DNA from: Ashinkailepas kermadecensis
Taxonomy: Eukaryota; Arthropoda; Thecostraca; Neolepadidae
Direction: 5' to 3'
NCBI GenBank assembly: GCA_034440615.1
Contig: JAOTOM010003185.1
Location: forward strand, 62,001-126,000
DNA length: 64,000 nucleotides
Shown here: positions 12,365 through 24,179 of the stretch, piece after piece
How the letters are laid out: every line of letters starts with the position of its first letter
How positions within the stretch are numbered: the first letter of the stretch is position 1
Notes under the pieces: model-generated
Seen by the model: only the letters and a program-made list of their open reading frames with translations
The model's database searches: none
Told to the model about the DNA's origin: nothing
Made by a program: the position numbers and the translations under genes

Positions 12365-12840
12365 TTTATTTATTTTTTTTGGGTGGGGGTGGGGGGTGGG
12401 GGGGAGTACTCGGGGCTACGATGTACTTAGTTGATGCATGATTCGTATTTTTAGGGCCCGATTAAAACTTTGGGGCCCCGGCTCGATTATCGGGCCCCGT
12501 TGTATTTGTTTGAACTCTAAATGCCAATATTTGTGGGCACCGACGGGAATTTTGGGAACCCAAACGCGTTTTGTGGGGGCACCAGCATGATTTTTGCGCC
12601 CGGCGCGGGCTCTCGGGGCCTGCTGTGCTTACCTGAGGCCTCGAAGCGAATTGTGGGGTCCCGACGGGAATTGTGGGGGCCGAGCGCGATTCTGCAAAGC
12701 CCGGCGCGATTTTCTTCCTGCCCGGCGCTAGTTTTCGGCGCCTCGCTGTATTTATTTGGCTACAGACGCGATTTTCCGGAGGGCCCAACGGGAACTTTGG
12801 AGCCCAAACATTTGTGTGTGTGTGGGGGGGGAGCGCGATG
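11690..12840. repeat. Degenerate minisatellite block with short arrays
   Basis: The block is built of diverged units of roughly 30-40 bp in which a GGGGCCCCGG-type word alternates with a GCGATTTT or GTGTTTTT word. It contains an 11-bp array (GATGTAATTTC, about seven copies, 12206-12290), a TTA/TTAT run (12330-12362) and a G-rich string at 12378-12412 that could form a quadruplex. The 205-codon frame starting at 12521 is a repeat translation running out of this block. Confidence 0.75.
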
Positions 12841-13589
12841 CTTGGAGGTTCATCATCTCTCAGGTGGGGGTGGGGAATTTGTCCCTTTGCCCTCTCCGCA
12901 CGCCACTAAGCAAACTGGGTCAAATGTATCTTGGTTTGATTGTGTGAATAATGCTAAAGTACTGGGGTCAGCTGATGTTTGCACACGCACGTTGGTGGGG
13001 GTCAGCGGCACAGTAAGAACAATTAAAGTGCACATCGGTGCACATGGAAGTGAACGGAGGAAAGACGATCTTTCGGACCTACCAGTTCATGCTGTTATAT
13101 TGGTAATTTCGTGTTTTGTTTATTTTAGAGGTCGGTAATTACGTCCTGATCATCATAGGCGTGCGGTGGTGTTCCGGATGTGACAAAGAAGTCATTCAGT
13201 CAGCATATATCAACTAGCGGGGTTTTCATACATTTTGGAAGGTGTCTCATGTGAGGTGACCATGAGCTGAGCGTGGATTGTCTTGATTCGCGCACGTGCT
13301 AAACAAGGCTTGCAACGCAGAACCTGATCCCACCAATTAGCGTTCGATTGCGTCATTCCGGGACGATATCTATTTCGTAGTGAAATGTTACTTTGCCGGT
13401 GAAAACAAATACCAGCGTGCTGTAATTGTGATGTAACATACTCCTTCGGCCATACCTGAGAAGACAAACAGCAGGAGCAGAATTCGGATGCCCTCCCGGA
13501 GACGTGGGAAAATCAACGTTAAACGAGACTTTGGCTGCAGGCATCCTTCAATGGACGAAAGCGCATCGTGTAACTCGATACGATTTGAC

Positions 13590-14305
13590 AGTGCTGTAAT
13601 CAGCGTAAGATCGCGTTATGGGTGCTAGGTGAGCGAGGGAAGGAGGCGGACTATGGGTCTCCAGTGCTGCGGACACAGGATCGGGTCTCGTGCCGAGACA
13701 GGACACTTGCGGACCGACTCCACCGCGCTCTCCTGGCAGCCATTGAGGACAATCTCATTAGTTCGTCCAATTTTCACGAAGTGCAGGAGCTTCCGAAATG
13801 AGCAAAATCTATTTTGACAATTCGAGACAGTGCACTGAGATTCGGGATGTGTGCTCGATACTCGACAGAGAAGTCTGATTGCAGAAATAATGGCTCCGAT
13901 TTCAGTGTGTGTGTGCATTGAAAAGCCATCCGCTCCGCCCGCAAATGGCTGCCATGTTTGGCAGATGATCCCGGTGTAGGCAAGAATGCGACGCATCTCA
14001 AACGTAACGCTCACCCCGGGAGATGCGACCTCCCACCACCTGAGCATTTTTCGCCGCACAGGAGCAGCGACTAGCGTTTGCGCGGCGTCGTGTGGTGTCG
14101 AATCATTCACCCCGCGAGTTACAGCCACACCGAAAAGCTGGAGTGCACAGGAGATCCATCCGATACGAGCCACCCGGTAGTGATTAGTCTCCCTACTCGA
14201 AATTCTGGATCCGCATTCACGAGCCACCAAAGGACTGAGGTTCACCAAATGATCACGAGGATCATGTGTTAGCCTTTCATGGTATATTTCTGTTCCGAGC
14301 TTCAT
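13590..14305. other. Unassigned segment open on both strands, weak coding candidate
   Basis: The minus strand has an open frame of 226 codons (14305 to 13625, ATG start), the longest in the window not explained by a repeat. I expect well under one such frame by chance in 64 kb. No family is recognised and no signal peptide or membrane segment is clear. The opposite strand carries an ATG-less frame (about 13590-13801) that includes LADRLHRALLAAIEDNLI, amphipathic and protein-like, with a good donor-like site AG|GTGAGC at 13628. Both readings cannot be real exons. It may be a decayed transposon gene, a host exon on one strand, or chance. Confidence 0.25.
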
Positions 14306-16313
14306 GCATGCATTAATGTACTATGTGTATCCTATGTATCATCCGATATTTGCGTAACATATTCAGCTATAGTATAAGATATCATTGCTAGTATTTATAC
14401 TCCATGTATTTATTACCCTGCCTACCGCATTTACCGAATAATCGTGCGTCCACAATGTATTTTTATGTTTTCTATTGTGGGCTATTCCCAGACAATGGCT
14501 TGGATTTCACAAATTCCACATGCTATCGGTTCTCACCTTGTGAAATGCTTACGACGAAATACGACAAGAATGGTTACACAAACTTATATTATGAATGCAC
14601 AATGTTGGCAGCATTATGAGTTATTATTGTTTCGTTTTAGTCATCCTACATTCCGTTCATCTCTGGCATTTTCTGCCATGTCTGCAGCAAACCACACGAA
14701 GTAACATTCACTGAGCAATAAGTCGAATGCACTTCTGTCAAGTCTGACCGGATTAGAGAAACTGGTTCGGACGTCTCGATCGTGCTCGAAGCCTAACTGG
14801 CTGATTAAAGGTCACGTCTGACAAGCGATGGTGGCGCCGTCGTGCCGGCACGCAGACCACACTGTAACTGGCTGATTAAAGCAGTCAACGTCATGACCAA
14901 GCGATGGCTGGCGCCGTCAGTTGCCCGGCACGAGGCAGACCACACTGTAACATGTCCTGCAATTGACACACGCTCGAATAGAACCGTACCAGGTCAGCAA
15001 CAGTGGAGACAAGCACACATGGGTCATACGGCGCAACAGTCAACAACGCTTGATTAATATTTTATATATCACGTCTGGGGGCCAATCTACCATCGGATCA
15101 CCAGTTAAACAATTATGTTTTACTATCAACTGCATCACCTCCAACAGTTGTGTTACTTCTATTACTTGTATTACCTCCATCACTTGTATCACCTCCATTA
15201 CCTGCATCACCTCCATCACTTGTACATACCACCTTGCAACAAGAAATGACCGAAGAAAACCGGGAAGGCGAACGCTATGTGAGGAGATTATCTGGCGCTT
15301 GGAGCCTGGTTTAAGCATGACGAAGTGTTTGTTAGCATATAGGCTACCAATGATCCACGCTAGAGATCAGGAGTATAGGCTGGATTTGCTTACGGGGAGG
15401 GGGCCCGACGTAAAATAAAAATGTAATATATCCATTGTAAAGCGATATTTTCGATCAGTTTTTTGTATGAGATTAATAAGCAACTTTTTAAAAAGCATGA
15501 GGTGTTTGGTCGCCAGGAGCCCAACGGGATTTCATGATCGGCAGGAAGTAATTATTTCGGGGGTCCATGCTTAATACCTCCCCACTCCTAAAAGGATTAT
15601 GTCCGCACCATGTGCGTACCAAAGTTTCAAACATAGCGGACAGGTCCCAAAAAATATTTGGGCGAGAAGATGCAGCAGGGAAATTTTCAGGACTAAAGTG
15701 CTGGGAGCTGCTGCAACCTTACAAACTATTTAACTTGAATTTTGCCATTCATCTAAAAAATGTCGTCCCGGTGGTAAAACTTCATGAAGACGCTGCTATT
15801 CTGATCACCTTGAGACTTAGTCTCAGGCAGGACTCGGACTTAGCCCTTCATACATTAATGTGTCGAATGGCTGTTGGGCCGCTTGTGCTGCTGTTGGAGA
15901 TTCTTGACTGCTGTGTCGGTGCGCTCAAAATTATGTTGAGCTCCTGGATGAACATTGGGCGTTCCATGTCGTTGAAGGCCTGCCAACCCACTGTTGGGGT
16001 CTGCGCGGGGAAGAGGTGACCGGCGCTGCTTTGAGGCCTCTATTGGTGTACTATTGTGCGTTTAGCTCGTGATTAGGGACTACAAGACATTGTTGTACTT
16101 CGACCGCAGCGCCCCAGACATTTTGGGATCGCCGAACTGTCGCTGGGAGCAACAGTTCTGCGTATTGCAGGATTGCTTTGCTTCTAGCACCCTACTGCTG
16201 GTGGGGCACTCGGATTAATGCTGGGAGATCCAGGCCGCGAGAAATTGTCGAGGAGGTGGATGAAAGCTCAAGGGTCCACCACAAGCCAACTAAAACGCCA
16301 ACCCTTATGGGTC
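14306..16313. other. No gene recognised; two short tandem duplications
   Basis: An 81-bp unit containing ACTGGCTGATTAAAG and ending CAGACCACACTGTAAC is duplicated at about 14794-14955, with diverged copies. An 18-bp array of TATTACCTCCATCACTTG type lies at about 15130-15225. A 150-codon plus-strand frame (15567-16019) has no recognisable motif and is near the length expected by chance. Confidence 0.5.
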
Positions 16314-17152
16314 TTAACCCTTATAAGCCTGATGTGTGTGTGCTTTGAAAGCATAATTTGAATCGAATTGTTGTTCGGGAGGCCATATATAATCGTGTTA
16401 ACGCTAAGCGCACACGTGTATTGGCCCTGAACCCACCTCCCGATCGGGAAATTCCAGTTCAATGCCGCAATTTTGGCCGAGAGCCTAACGTACCGACACA
16501 GTCGGGGCACCGCCGCCTGGCTCTGAGGCCGCTGCTCATTCTTGGACGTGCGCCGCGAGCAAGCCCGGCCGGTACGGGCTTCGTTTCCACACAGTAGCCG
16601 GTGCGAGTCCTCCGCGTGTTCAAGATGTGGCCTCAGCCGGCGGCTCGAGCAGCCGGAGCCGTCTCCGCCCAACACCTCGCTGAACATGCCTCGGACATGC
16701 TGCACCACATGGCACTTGCGAGGTGAAGCGGTCCGGCTGCAATATCACCAGTGACCGGCTCTTCACCTCCGTGCCGCTGGCGGAGCAACTGCTCGACGAC
16801 CGGCCGACCGCAGCCGGCACGCAGAAGAGCAGCCGACGGCTCCTCCTGCAGAGGAGGTGACCGATTCCCGGGGAGCGACGCGGGCACCCTGATGTTCACG
16901 CTTCCCGCGCCGCTGACGTTCCACTGCCTCCGGCAGAGCGAGCTGGTGCTGTCACTGTCGACTCGACACCAGGCACCACTCATCGACTTCAACACTGGCG
17001 AGTCAGATATAATTATGACGTATGCGCCACGAACTGCTGCGTCGATGTGAAAGACGCAGTGATCGAAGGCCACATAGGAAAACCGGCGCCACGCCGCCGG
17101 CCGAACGCCGCCGCCTTCTTGCTCGGCGTGGCTGAGGTCATTGCATCGACCG

Positions 17153-17335
17153 TACCGAGCTGCTGCACGACCGAGCTGCTGCACGACCGTGCTGTTGCAC
17201 GACCGAGCTGCTGCACGACCGAGCTGCTGCACGACCGAGCTGCTGCACGACCGAGCTGCTGCACGACCGAACTGCTGCCGACCGAGCTGCTGCACGACCG
17301 TGCTGCTGCCGACCGTGCTGCTGCCGACCGAGGCC
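17153..17335. repeat. 16-bp minisatellite inside the piggyBac remnant
   Basis: The unit GAGCTGCTGCACGACC recurs about 11 times, the last copies shortened to GCTGCTGCCGACC. All three plus frames stay open, giving Cys-Cys-Thr-Thr-type or Leu-Leu-His-Asp-Arg-type periodic peptides. Its position directly after the RRWP-like block suggests expansion within the dead transposase. Confidence 0.95.
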
Positions 17336-17493
17336 AGGGAGCAGCCGCAGTCAAGTGCGATGCCCAGCCCTCAACCGTCGACGTCATGGGCCAGCGGTTG
17401 GTTGTGCAGCGAGTGCACGAACTGACGGCCAGCCTGCTCTGGCTGAGCAGCATCCCGCTGGCCGCTCTGGACAGAGTCACAGGCAGCGTCGGC

Positions 17494-17680
17494 GGCAGCG
17501 GCGGCTCATTGATTGATTGATTATTTGGGCTTAAGGGCGCTTCAACTACTACTGGTTATGTGGCGGCCATGATGCCGGCAGCGGCGGCTCATTGATTGAT
17601 TATTGAGGTTCAAGGGCGAATCAACTGGTACTTAAGGGTGCATCAACTGAGCTGCTGGTTATGTGGCGCCGGCAGCGGCG
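17494..17680. repeat. Tandem duplication, 83- and 94-bp units
   Basis: GGCAGCGGCGGCTCATTGAT begins units at 17494 and 17577, and a third start of the word occurs at 17671. Each unit also carries TTAAGGGCG or a variant, TCAACT and GGTTATGTGGC. Confidence 0.85.
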
Positions 17681-17815
17681 GCCGCGGTGGCGACGGCGAG
17701 AGCGGATGTGGCAGCGGCGCAGGCACCGCCGGTAGTGGTGCGGATGGGGGCGCCGCCAGTGCCCCAGGAAAAGTCAGCCAGGAAAAAGGGCGCCGCGGGA
17801 CATGCATGGAAGTGC

Positions 17816-19845
17816 TGGTGCAGGTGGGGGTGGGAATTTTGAAGATGCCAGTGCGTTTTCATAAGCACTTGTGTGTTGTCATTGTCATTTTGGTACATTT
17901 CTAGCCATATAATACATCGCTTGTTTACGTGCATCGATCTGCGAATTCAACTTACTGAATTGACTGTGGAGTGGGAGCATAAATATATGTCATTCACAAA
18001 TAACACAAAATGCAATTTAAAAAAAACACGAAAATAGCGGAGAAGCTCACAAAAAAACACAAATGAACATGACACGCCAATTCCATCATTTCAAATGACC
18101 GGACTTGATCTGGCCCTTCCCGGCCGTACCTGGTTTCTCACCCAACCTTCGCCTAGCAATAGAAAGATTGTGTGTTCGAGTCTCACCTGTCGCTACTCTT
18201 CGCCCGCGACCAATCGGCGTGAGAGATTGGCGACGTTACATGACTCAACGGTCGACGTTTCGTAAAACCAATAACCACCACCATCACCTAACCCTACATG
18301 GTATCTCACCTGAAATCATGCCTGAAACAAAATATGGTTTTAATTAAATTATAGATCACCAGCAGTTTCTATTTCACTAAAATCGGCCCAAGTAACTCGG
18401 AGATATTAATATTTCTTAATTGACCTCGAACAACCTTGACCTTTGAGCCAATTGATGATCATCCATATTTCGAAGAAAAACATTTGGTACAAGAACTGAT
18501 TCACAGAGCGAGAAGTATCAGCTTCACTTCCCTGCCAACCCAACGCTTCACATTGCAGACAGTGAATATTTCAACACCTTCAAGTCATGACCTTGACCTC
18601 CGACCGTAGCAAATGACGTTGGTATACGGAGGACACTGCCGCAGATCTGGTTGGTGTTTGGTGTGCCACCAACCCGTTTGGTGCACATGCTGCAATTTTA
18701 ATGATTGAAGTGTGTGAAACTGCAGGATGGCTAGGGTTGTAAATTTCGATGTTTTATGACACTCGGTTACATTATTTTTTTTTACCTGAGCCATCTATGA
18801 TATCATTTATAAAACCTATCTTCCGACCCGTTCCACTGATGCCACTTTTTGCCTTTGTAGCTTGCGCGATTTCGTAGATAATCACTGGAAGAAAAATGCC
18901 GCCTGGACCCTTGTGTTGAGCTGTAGGGCCCGGGCCCGCCCCGGCTATTGATCGAGATACTGGCTCCAGGTGACCTCCATCCTGACATAATTAGCCTAAC
19001 ATCTTCAGGCACTGGAGGGTTACAAAACCTTCCAAGCTTTTGGGGCTATTTCGGCTTCCCTATTTATATCAGTTACCTTATCTCCAAAACTGACAGGTCT
19101 GGTTGTAATGATTCATATTCGATTCATTACAAATAATCGATAGGCCTGGATATCATAATCGTGAGCTGTCATCGCTCTGTGGGTTGAACGTTTGAGTCAA
19201 ACTCGAAAAATGGGATCTGTACGCAGACTTCACGTTTCAGTTTCCATTTTTGTTAATGATGTTGAACCGTGCCAATGCTTGAATCAAGAATACAATTAAA
19301 CTTTCATAAAATGCATGCAAGTAAGCGTTTGACCCGGCATTGACCGGGCTCCTCAGTCGACAGGGGGTAGCAGGTGTGAGCCTCCCTCTCCTGGTCAATA
19401 CCGGGTTAAAGACGGTTAGACATCGAATTGGTTGTTTCGCCGTGGCTAGAAATATGCTAATTTCACTGATTAACACTAACTGAGCATTCATGGGAGCCCT
19501 AGGGCCTAGAGTGAAGAAATATTCAAGGTATAGTTTGCGCATTCCTCACATAATTGCACACAGGGCAATCCTAAATAACCAGAATCTCACGTCATCGGGG
19601 GCGCTGGACGAGCGAAAGCAAGAGACAGGTTTTAGGACTCACGTGCTGCAGACACAACATCGGGCACCGTACCGAGTTATCGGCCGAGAACGCCGTCGAC
19701 GTGATCGCATTAGCCATGGACGGCGCAGGCGGCACAATACACCAGCTGCCGACACTCGGCGGAAGGAAGTGCATAAAAGCATTCCGTTCAGCACACAATG
19801 CGATTACTTGGATAGTCGCCAGTCGGACCATCTTTGCCATCATCC
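17816..19845. other. No gene recognised; TGACCT-rich patch
   Basis: Between about 18415 and 18600 four TGACCT words occur (TTGACCTCG, CTTGACCTTTG, ATGACCTTGACCTCC), like the denser clusters at 45.3-45.7 and 57.5-58.2 kb. No coding frame is convincing. Confidence 0.5.
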
Positions 19846-19995
19846 GGCGCCTTTCGATCAAGAGCACGGAGCACACTCGGTAGTGTTGGCTGGGCGGCGC
19901 CTTTCGACCAAGAGCACGGAACACAATTGGTAGTGTTGGCTTGGCGGCGCCTTTCGACCAAGAGCACGGAACACACTCGGTAGCGTTGGCTGGGC
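19846..19995. repeat. 50-bp tandem repeat, 3 copies
   Basis: Three units start GGCGCCTTTCGA, continue with CAAGAGCACGGA and end TTGGCTGGGC, at 19846, 19896 and 19946. They differ at only a few positions. Overlapping open frames on both strands are repeat translations. Confidence 0.95.
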
Positions 19996-20578
19996 GTCGT
20001 ATCGCACGATGTCATCAGGACGTGGTGTGCATGAACGAGCGCTGTGTCCAGTCCGTGCTGTCACTCTGAAGTCAAAGGAGAACGCTCCACAACGGTGCAG
20101 AGTGGCGACACACGCACCGTGCCGGATTGAAGGAGCTGTGGGACCAAACTCAACGACCCAGCGCAAATACGTCGAGCAACGGAGCAACACGTCTCCCTTT
20201 GTCGCAGGCGAAGATTGCTCTGAGAGACAGTCCCGCTTACAATTCGGCGCTTTCTCGGGATAGGACGGCGCGCATCGCATGCGAGCACCTCCCTCGGCGG
20301 TGTTTAACCGGCAGCCGAGTTTCACCAGTGCCGGCGGCGATGTTTGTCGGCACGTGCGCCAGTGTCGGAAGGTGACGCAGACGTCCCGCGGTGCATCGGC
20401 AGGCCGTCGTCATTAGCAACCGGAGCCGGCCGGATCGGTGACATTGGCGCACGCGGTCCTTGATCAGATCAGTGGCGAGCGCCACGCTCGCGTGCTCCCG
20501 CTGCTGATCATATTGGTGTCGGCTTGTGTTGCTCCCGACATCTGCTCGGTGCGGGCGGACACACGTCGGCGGCGTGTG

Positions 20579-21045
20579 GCGCCGCGGGTGGCCCTTGCCG
20601 CCCTCTGGAGCGGGCCGAGCCGGCTGGTCAGCCGCTTGTGCCGGTGCCGCCGCCGTGACGCAGTCGGCCCCCGTGACGCAGTCGGCCCCCGTGACGCAGT
20701 CGGCCCCCGTGAGAAGGGCCGCGGGTGGCCCTTGCCGCCCTCTGGAGCGGGCCGAGCCGGCTGGTCAGCCGCTTGTGCCGGTGACGCCGCCGTGACGCAG
20801 TCGGCCCCCGTGAGAAGGGCCGCGGGTGGCCCTTGCCGTCCTCTGGAGCGGGCCGAGCCGGCTGGTCAGCCGCTTGTGCCGGTGCCGCCGCCGTGACGCA
20901 GTCGGCCCCCGTGAGAAGGGCCGCGGGTGGCCCTTGCCGCCCTCTGGAGCGGGCCGAGCCGGCTGGTCAGCCGCTTGTGCCGGTGCCGCCGCCGTGACGC
21001 AGTCGCCCCCGTGACGCAGTCGGCCCCCGTGAGAAGCGGGCGGCT
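20579..21045. repeat. 101-bp GC-rich tandem repeat, about 4.5 copies
   Basis: Units begin GCCGCGGGTGGCCCTTGCCG at about 20580, 20718, 20819 and 20920. The last three are spaced exactly 101 bp. The first unit is longer because the 18-bp sub-word GTGACGCAGTCGGCCCCC is triplicated inside it. All reading frames are rich in Gly, Ala and Arg. The flanking DNA (20.0-20.57 and 21.05-21.24 kb) is also GC-rich but shows no recognised gene. Confidence 0.95.
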
Positions 21046-21241
21046 GCAGCCAGCTGACGGCCACGCCGCCGCCGGCTCCGTTCATTTGTCGGCGGCTCGT
21101 CGATGGTGTCAATGGGGCGTGAGACGGGGCGTGGCCGGAACACCTGACGGCCGGCTACACCCTGCGGAGGCCATGGACCTGACGAAACTCTGCCACGGTA
21201 GTGCTGAGTCGCCGCCGCTGCAAAGCCGTGACGCAGCTGAG

Positions 21242-22000
21242 ATGGTCCCGGGACCGTGCTGAGATGGTCTCGGTATATTGCTGGGATGGTCTCCGTATAA
21301 TGCTGGGATGGCCTCAGTATAGTGCTGAGATGGTCTCGGTATAGTGCTGGGATGGTCTCGGTATAGTGCTGAGATGGTCTCGGTATAGTAATGAGATGGT
21401 CTCGGTATAGTGCTGGGATGGTCTCAGTATAATGCTGGGATGGTCTCGGTATAGTGCTGGGATGGTCTCGGTATAGTGCTGGGATGGTCTCAGTATAGTG
21501 CTGAGATGGTCTCGGTATAGTGCTGGGGGATGGTCTCAGTATAATGCTGGGCTGATCTCAGCATAGTGCTGAAATGCTGTCGGTATAATGTTCAGATGGT
21601 CTTGGTATAGTGCGGAGATGGTCTCGATATAGTGCTGAGATGGTCTCGGTATAGTACTGGGATGGTCTCGGTGTAGTGTTGGGATGGCCTCGAGACCGTG
21701 CTGAGATGGCCTCGGTATAGCGCTGAGATGGCCCCGGGACCGTGTTGGGATGGTCTCGGTATAGTGTTGAGATGGTCTCGGGACCGTGCTGGGATGGCCC
21801 GGGACCGTGTTAGGATGGCCTCGGTATAGTGCTGGGATGGTCTCAGTATGGTGCTGAGATGGTCTCGGGACCGTTCTGGGATGGCCCCGGGACCGTGCTG
21901 GAATGACCTCGGCATAGTGCTGAGATGGTCCCAGGACCGTTCTGGGGTGGTCTCGATGTAGTGCTGAGACGGTCTCGGAATAGTGCTGAGATGGCCCCAC
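21242..22000. repeat. 22-bp minisatellite, about 34 copies
   Basis: The consensus is GCTGAGATGGTCTCGGTATAGT. Two main sub-types exist, one ending GGTATAGT and one ending GGGACCGT. Minus-strand frames of up to 154 codons encode 22-residue periodic peptides (Arg-Pro-Ser-Gln-His-Tyr types) and are not genes. Confidence 0.97.
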
Positions 22001-24179
22001 ATTGTATATAAACGAACCAGCCCGGGCCGGGTTGAGCTGGATTTCTCATATTATATGTTTCTACAATTTTTTTTCAGCTGAAGATGATATCGTATATACA
22101 AAGTAAACCAACTCGTCCCTAAAATACACAATCATTTATGAATGGTAATTAACAACAACAAATGATTCCCAAAATGTGCACACGTGTTTCAACCTCAACA
22201 ACACATACGCATGCTGCAAAATGTCCATAACGTCATGCATATTTCAATGCTGTCGTCTGGTGTTTTCCATTGAAGTCATGATTGATAACAACGTCATAGC
22301 TATGAAGGTCAGATATGTACGCAAAGTGCATATTTGGTATTATTTGAGCAGATATCTTACCCTATTTTGGAACAATATTTTTGTAAGTTCCCTGGTTTCA
22401 TGCATCTACTGCATTCATTTGACCAAAAGCAATCATTAGTAGAACAATTTTTGGCACAGTTTTACATATGTCTAGACTTGGGTTAGGTTTAGGTTTGGGC
22501 TAGGGTTGGGTTCAGGTTTTGGTTTAGGTTTCGGTTTGGGTTAGGTTTAGGTTTGGGCCAGGCTTGGGTTTGGGTTAGGTTTAGGTTTGGGTTAGGTGTA
22601 TGTTTCAGTAGCTGATTGGGGTTATGCATGGTCTATTCCTTGCCAGCCTGCTCATATGTTATGATACATTCATATTTATTGTGCGATTCGTAAGGCTCAC
22701 AATATACTAGGTATGCCCGCATTACCTACCTAGCTAGGTAGGTAGGTGCTTAGTACATACGTAAATAACTAATAAAGCAGATGGGTCTGCTCAGTAATTA
22801 ACATTCACAATTGCAGCAAAAACTCCGAGGGTATGGTTATGCTCATCTGCTAGCTTGCGCAGTCTTCACCTAAATTGGTACGTAGATCCTACTTATCTGC
22901 ACCTGCCTACAAACTCACCTGGTTGTTTTTCTTAGCAAGAGTGAGGTAGAACCTATGAACCATTGTACATAAGCCGAGTCAACTTCTAGAAGCATGAATC
23001 GTTTATGAACTTGAAATATTGGGGACCAGGTGGCATAAGCTCCCTTAAGATACAAACCTGATCATCAAGAACTGACCATCAAATCGGGAGCGATAGGCAA
23101 CTGTTTGGACTTCAATCACAATAGCCGCATTTACTGCGGAAATTTGCCCTCATCCAGATTGCAGCTACCTCGAGATCGTGGAGGTGAGTGCATTCTCAGG
23201 AGAGACCGGTGAACTGATCAATAGGTGCTGGTGTTTGGACATTTAATTATCCGTATTTCAACCCCATAATAGCAAAAATCATTGAGTCTCCTACCAAAAT
23301 TACAATTGCTTGTCTCTGCTAATTTATGCTTATCACAATGCCAGGTCCGCTCGTTCTTCTTGCTGCTGGACTCGCGAGACGGAAGCAGAAATCCTCCGAA
23401 AATCCGGCTGGGCTGATGTTCGGATCATGCTCAATTAAATTAGTTCGCATGCAAGGTCACGCCGTCGGTTACGTCACGCATACATCTGCGTATCAAAAGT
23501 ACCGTACGCATCAAAACGTGTTAATACAGCGTGCGGGTTAGGATAAGCGCCAAGCGGACTGGGTGATTGGAAAGAAGAAAGGAAATCGAATGAAATCAAT
23601 TATATTTAGTCCAATTAGTACTGACATGACCGGGCAAAAGTAGTGATCAGCTGATGTCAGCTCTTCGGGTGAACTCTCAAATGAGCTTTAGTCGTCAGTG
23701 CGCAGGCTGCGTATCATATCATAACTGAAACGTTTGCTCGGAAGCAACCTAACATAGGTTCTTAGATACAGACGTGCTTGGTCAGATACAAATAAGTACA
23801 CTTTTCATCAGCCACGTGGTATGTGGGTATTTTGACTGACTTGTTGTCCGTGCTATTGTATAATGGTCAGTGCAAAGACAACCAGTTACATGATCACGAA
23901 TGGAATTTGAAGAGTTGAGGGGTGAATGCGTCTTCTCAAGTTTGGATGATAGTTGATATGATATCTAATCATTTTTTGAATGCTCCAGCTGCGTTTTTGG
24001 CACTACGTGACTCATGTCCTCAGGCTGGTTAGTCAATTAGGCATATAAAACAGTAGGGCAGTAGGCAGGAGGGTAATATACGAACAGATGGCATTTTCCA
24101 AGCAGATGTCACTTCCCATCTGACTACAGACAATCTCCCCAAGTTCTAAAGACACATAATGCTGTGGAAAGTGCCCGAT
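22001..24179. other. No gene recognised
   Basis: Apart from the TTAGG-like stretch at 22478-22606 and a short AGGT run at 22735-22745, this 2.2-kb stretch shows no repeat, RNA or coding signal that I can support. Confidence 0.5.
22478..22606 (+). repeat. Degenerate telomere-like GGGTTAGGTTTAGG repeat
   Basis: About 130 bp consist of irregular TTAGG, TTTAGG, TTGGG and CTAGGG words on the plus strand. The words resemble telomere repeats but no exact TTAGGG array is present, so this is either an eroded interstitial telomeric tract or a simple GGTTT-rich repeat. Confidence 0.7.

Larger units (their letters stand above)
16314..17815 (+). pseudogene. Decayed piggyBac transposase (C-terminal half)
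   Basis: piggyBac transposases excise and insert DNA at TTAA sites. Several blocks of the conserved core are visible in order on the plus strand, in shifting frames. First is CNITSDRLFTSVPLAEQLL followed by AAGTQKSSRR (16736-16857), matching the family's NIT-DN-FTS-PLA-LL then GT-R-N-R pattern. Next is LLSLSTRHQAPLIDFNTGE then IIMTYAP (about 16945-17030), matching its L-STRH and TGKPEII-Y blocks. Last is KPAPRRRPNAAAFLLGVAE (about 17080-17140), matching the RRWP-A-FF-LLDVA block. Upstream, LAEHASDMLHHMALA is in another frame. A TTAA followed by CCCTTATAAG at 16314 resembles a piggyBac left end. A minisatellite follows the last core block. RMGAPPVPQEKSARKK near 17735-17785 may be the C-terminal tail. 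At least three frameshifts and a stop make it inactive. Confidence 0.65.

Noticed and set aside
15567..16019. 150-codon plus-strand frame
   Set aside because: It has no family match that I can name and is near the chance length.
18150..18210. GTTCGAGTCTC word resembling a tRNA B box
   Set aside because: No A box, acceptor stem or anticodon arm could be fitted upstream, so neither a tRNA nor a SINE is supported.
20438..21112. Several GC-rich frames of 62-152 codons on both strands
   Set aside because: They derive from the 101-bp tandem repeat and its flanks.
21536..22002. 154- and 136-codon minus-strand frames with a 22-residue repeat
   Set aside because: They are periodic translations of the 22-bp minisatellite, open in more than one frame.
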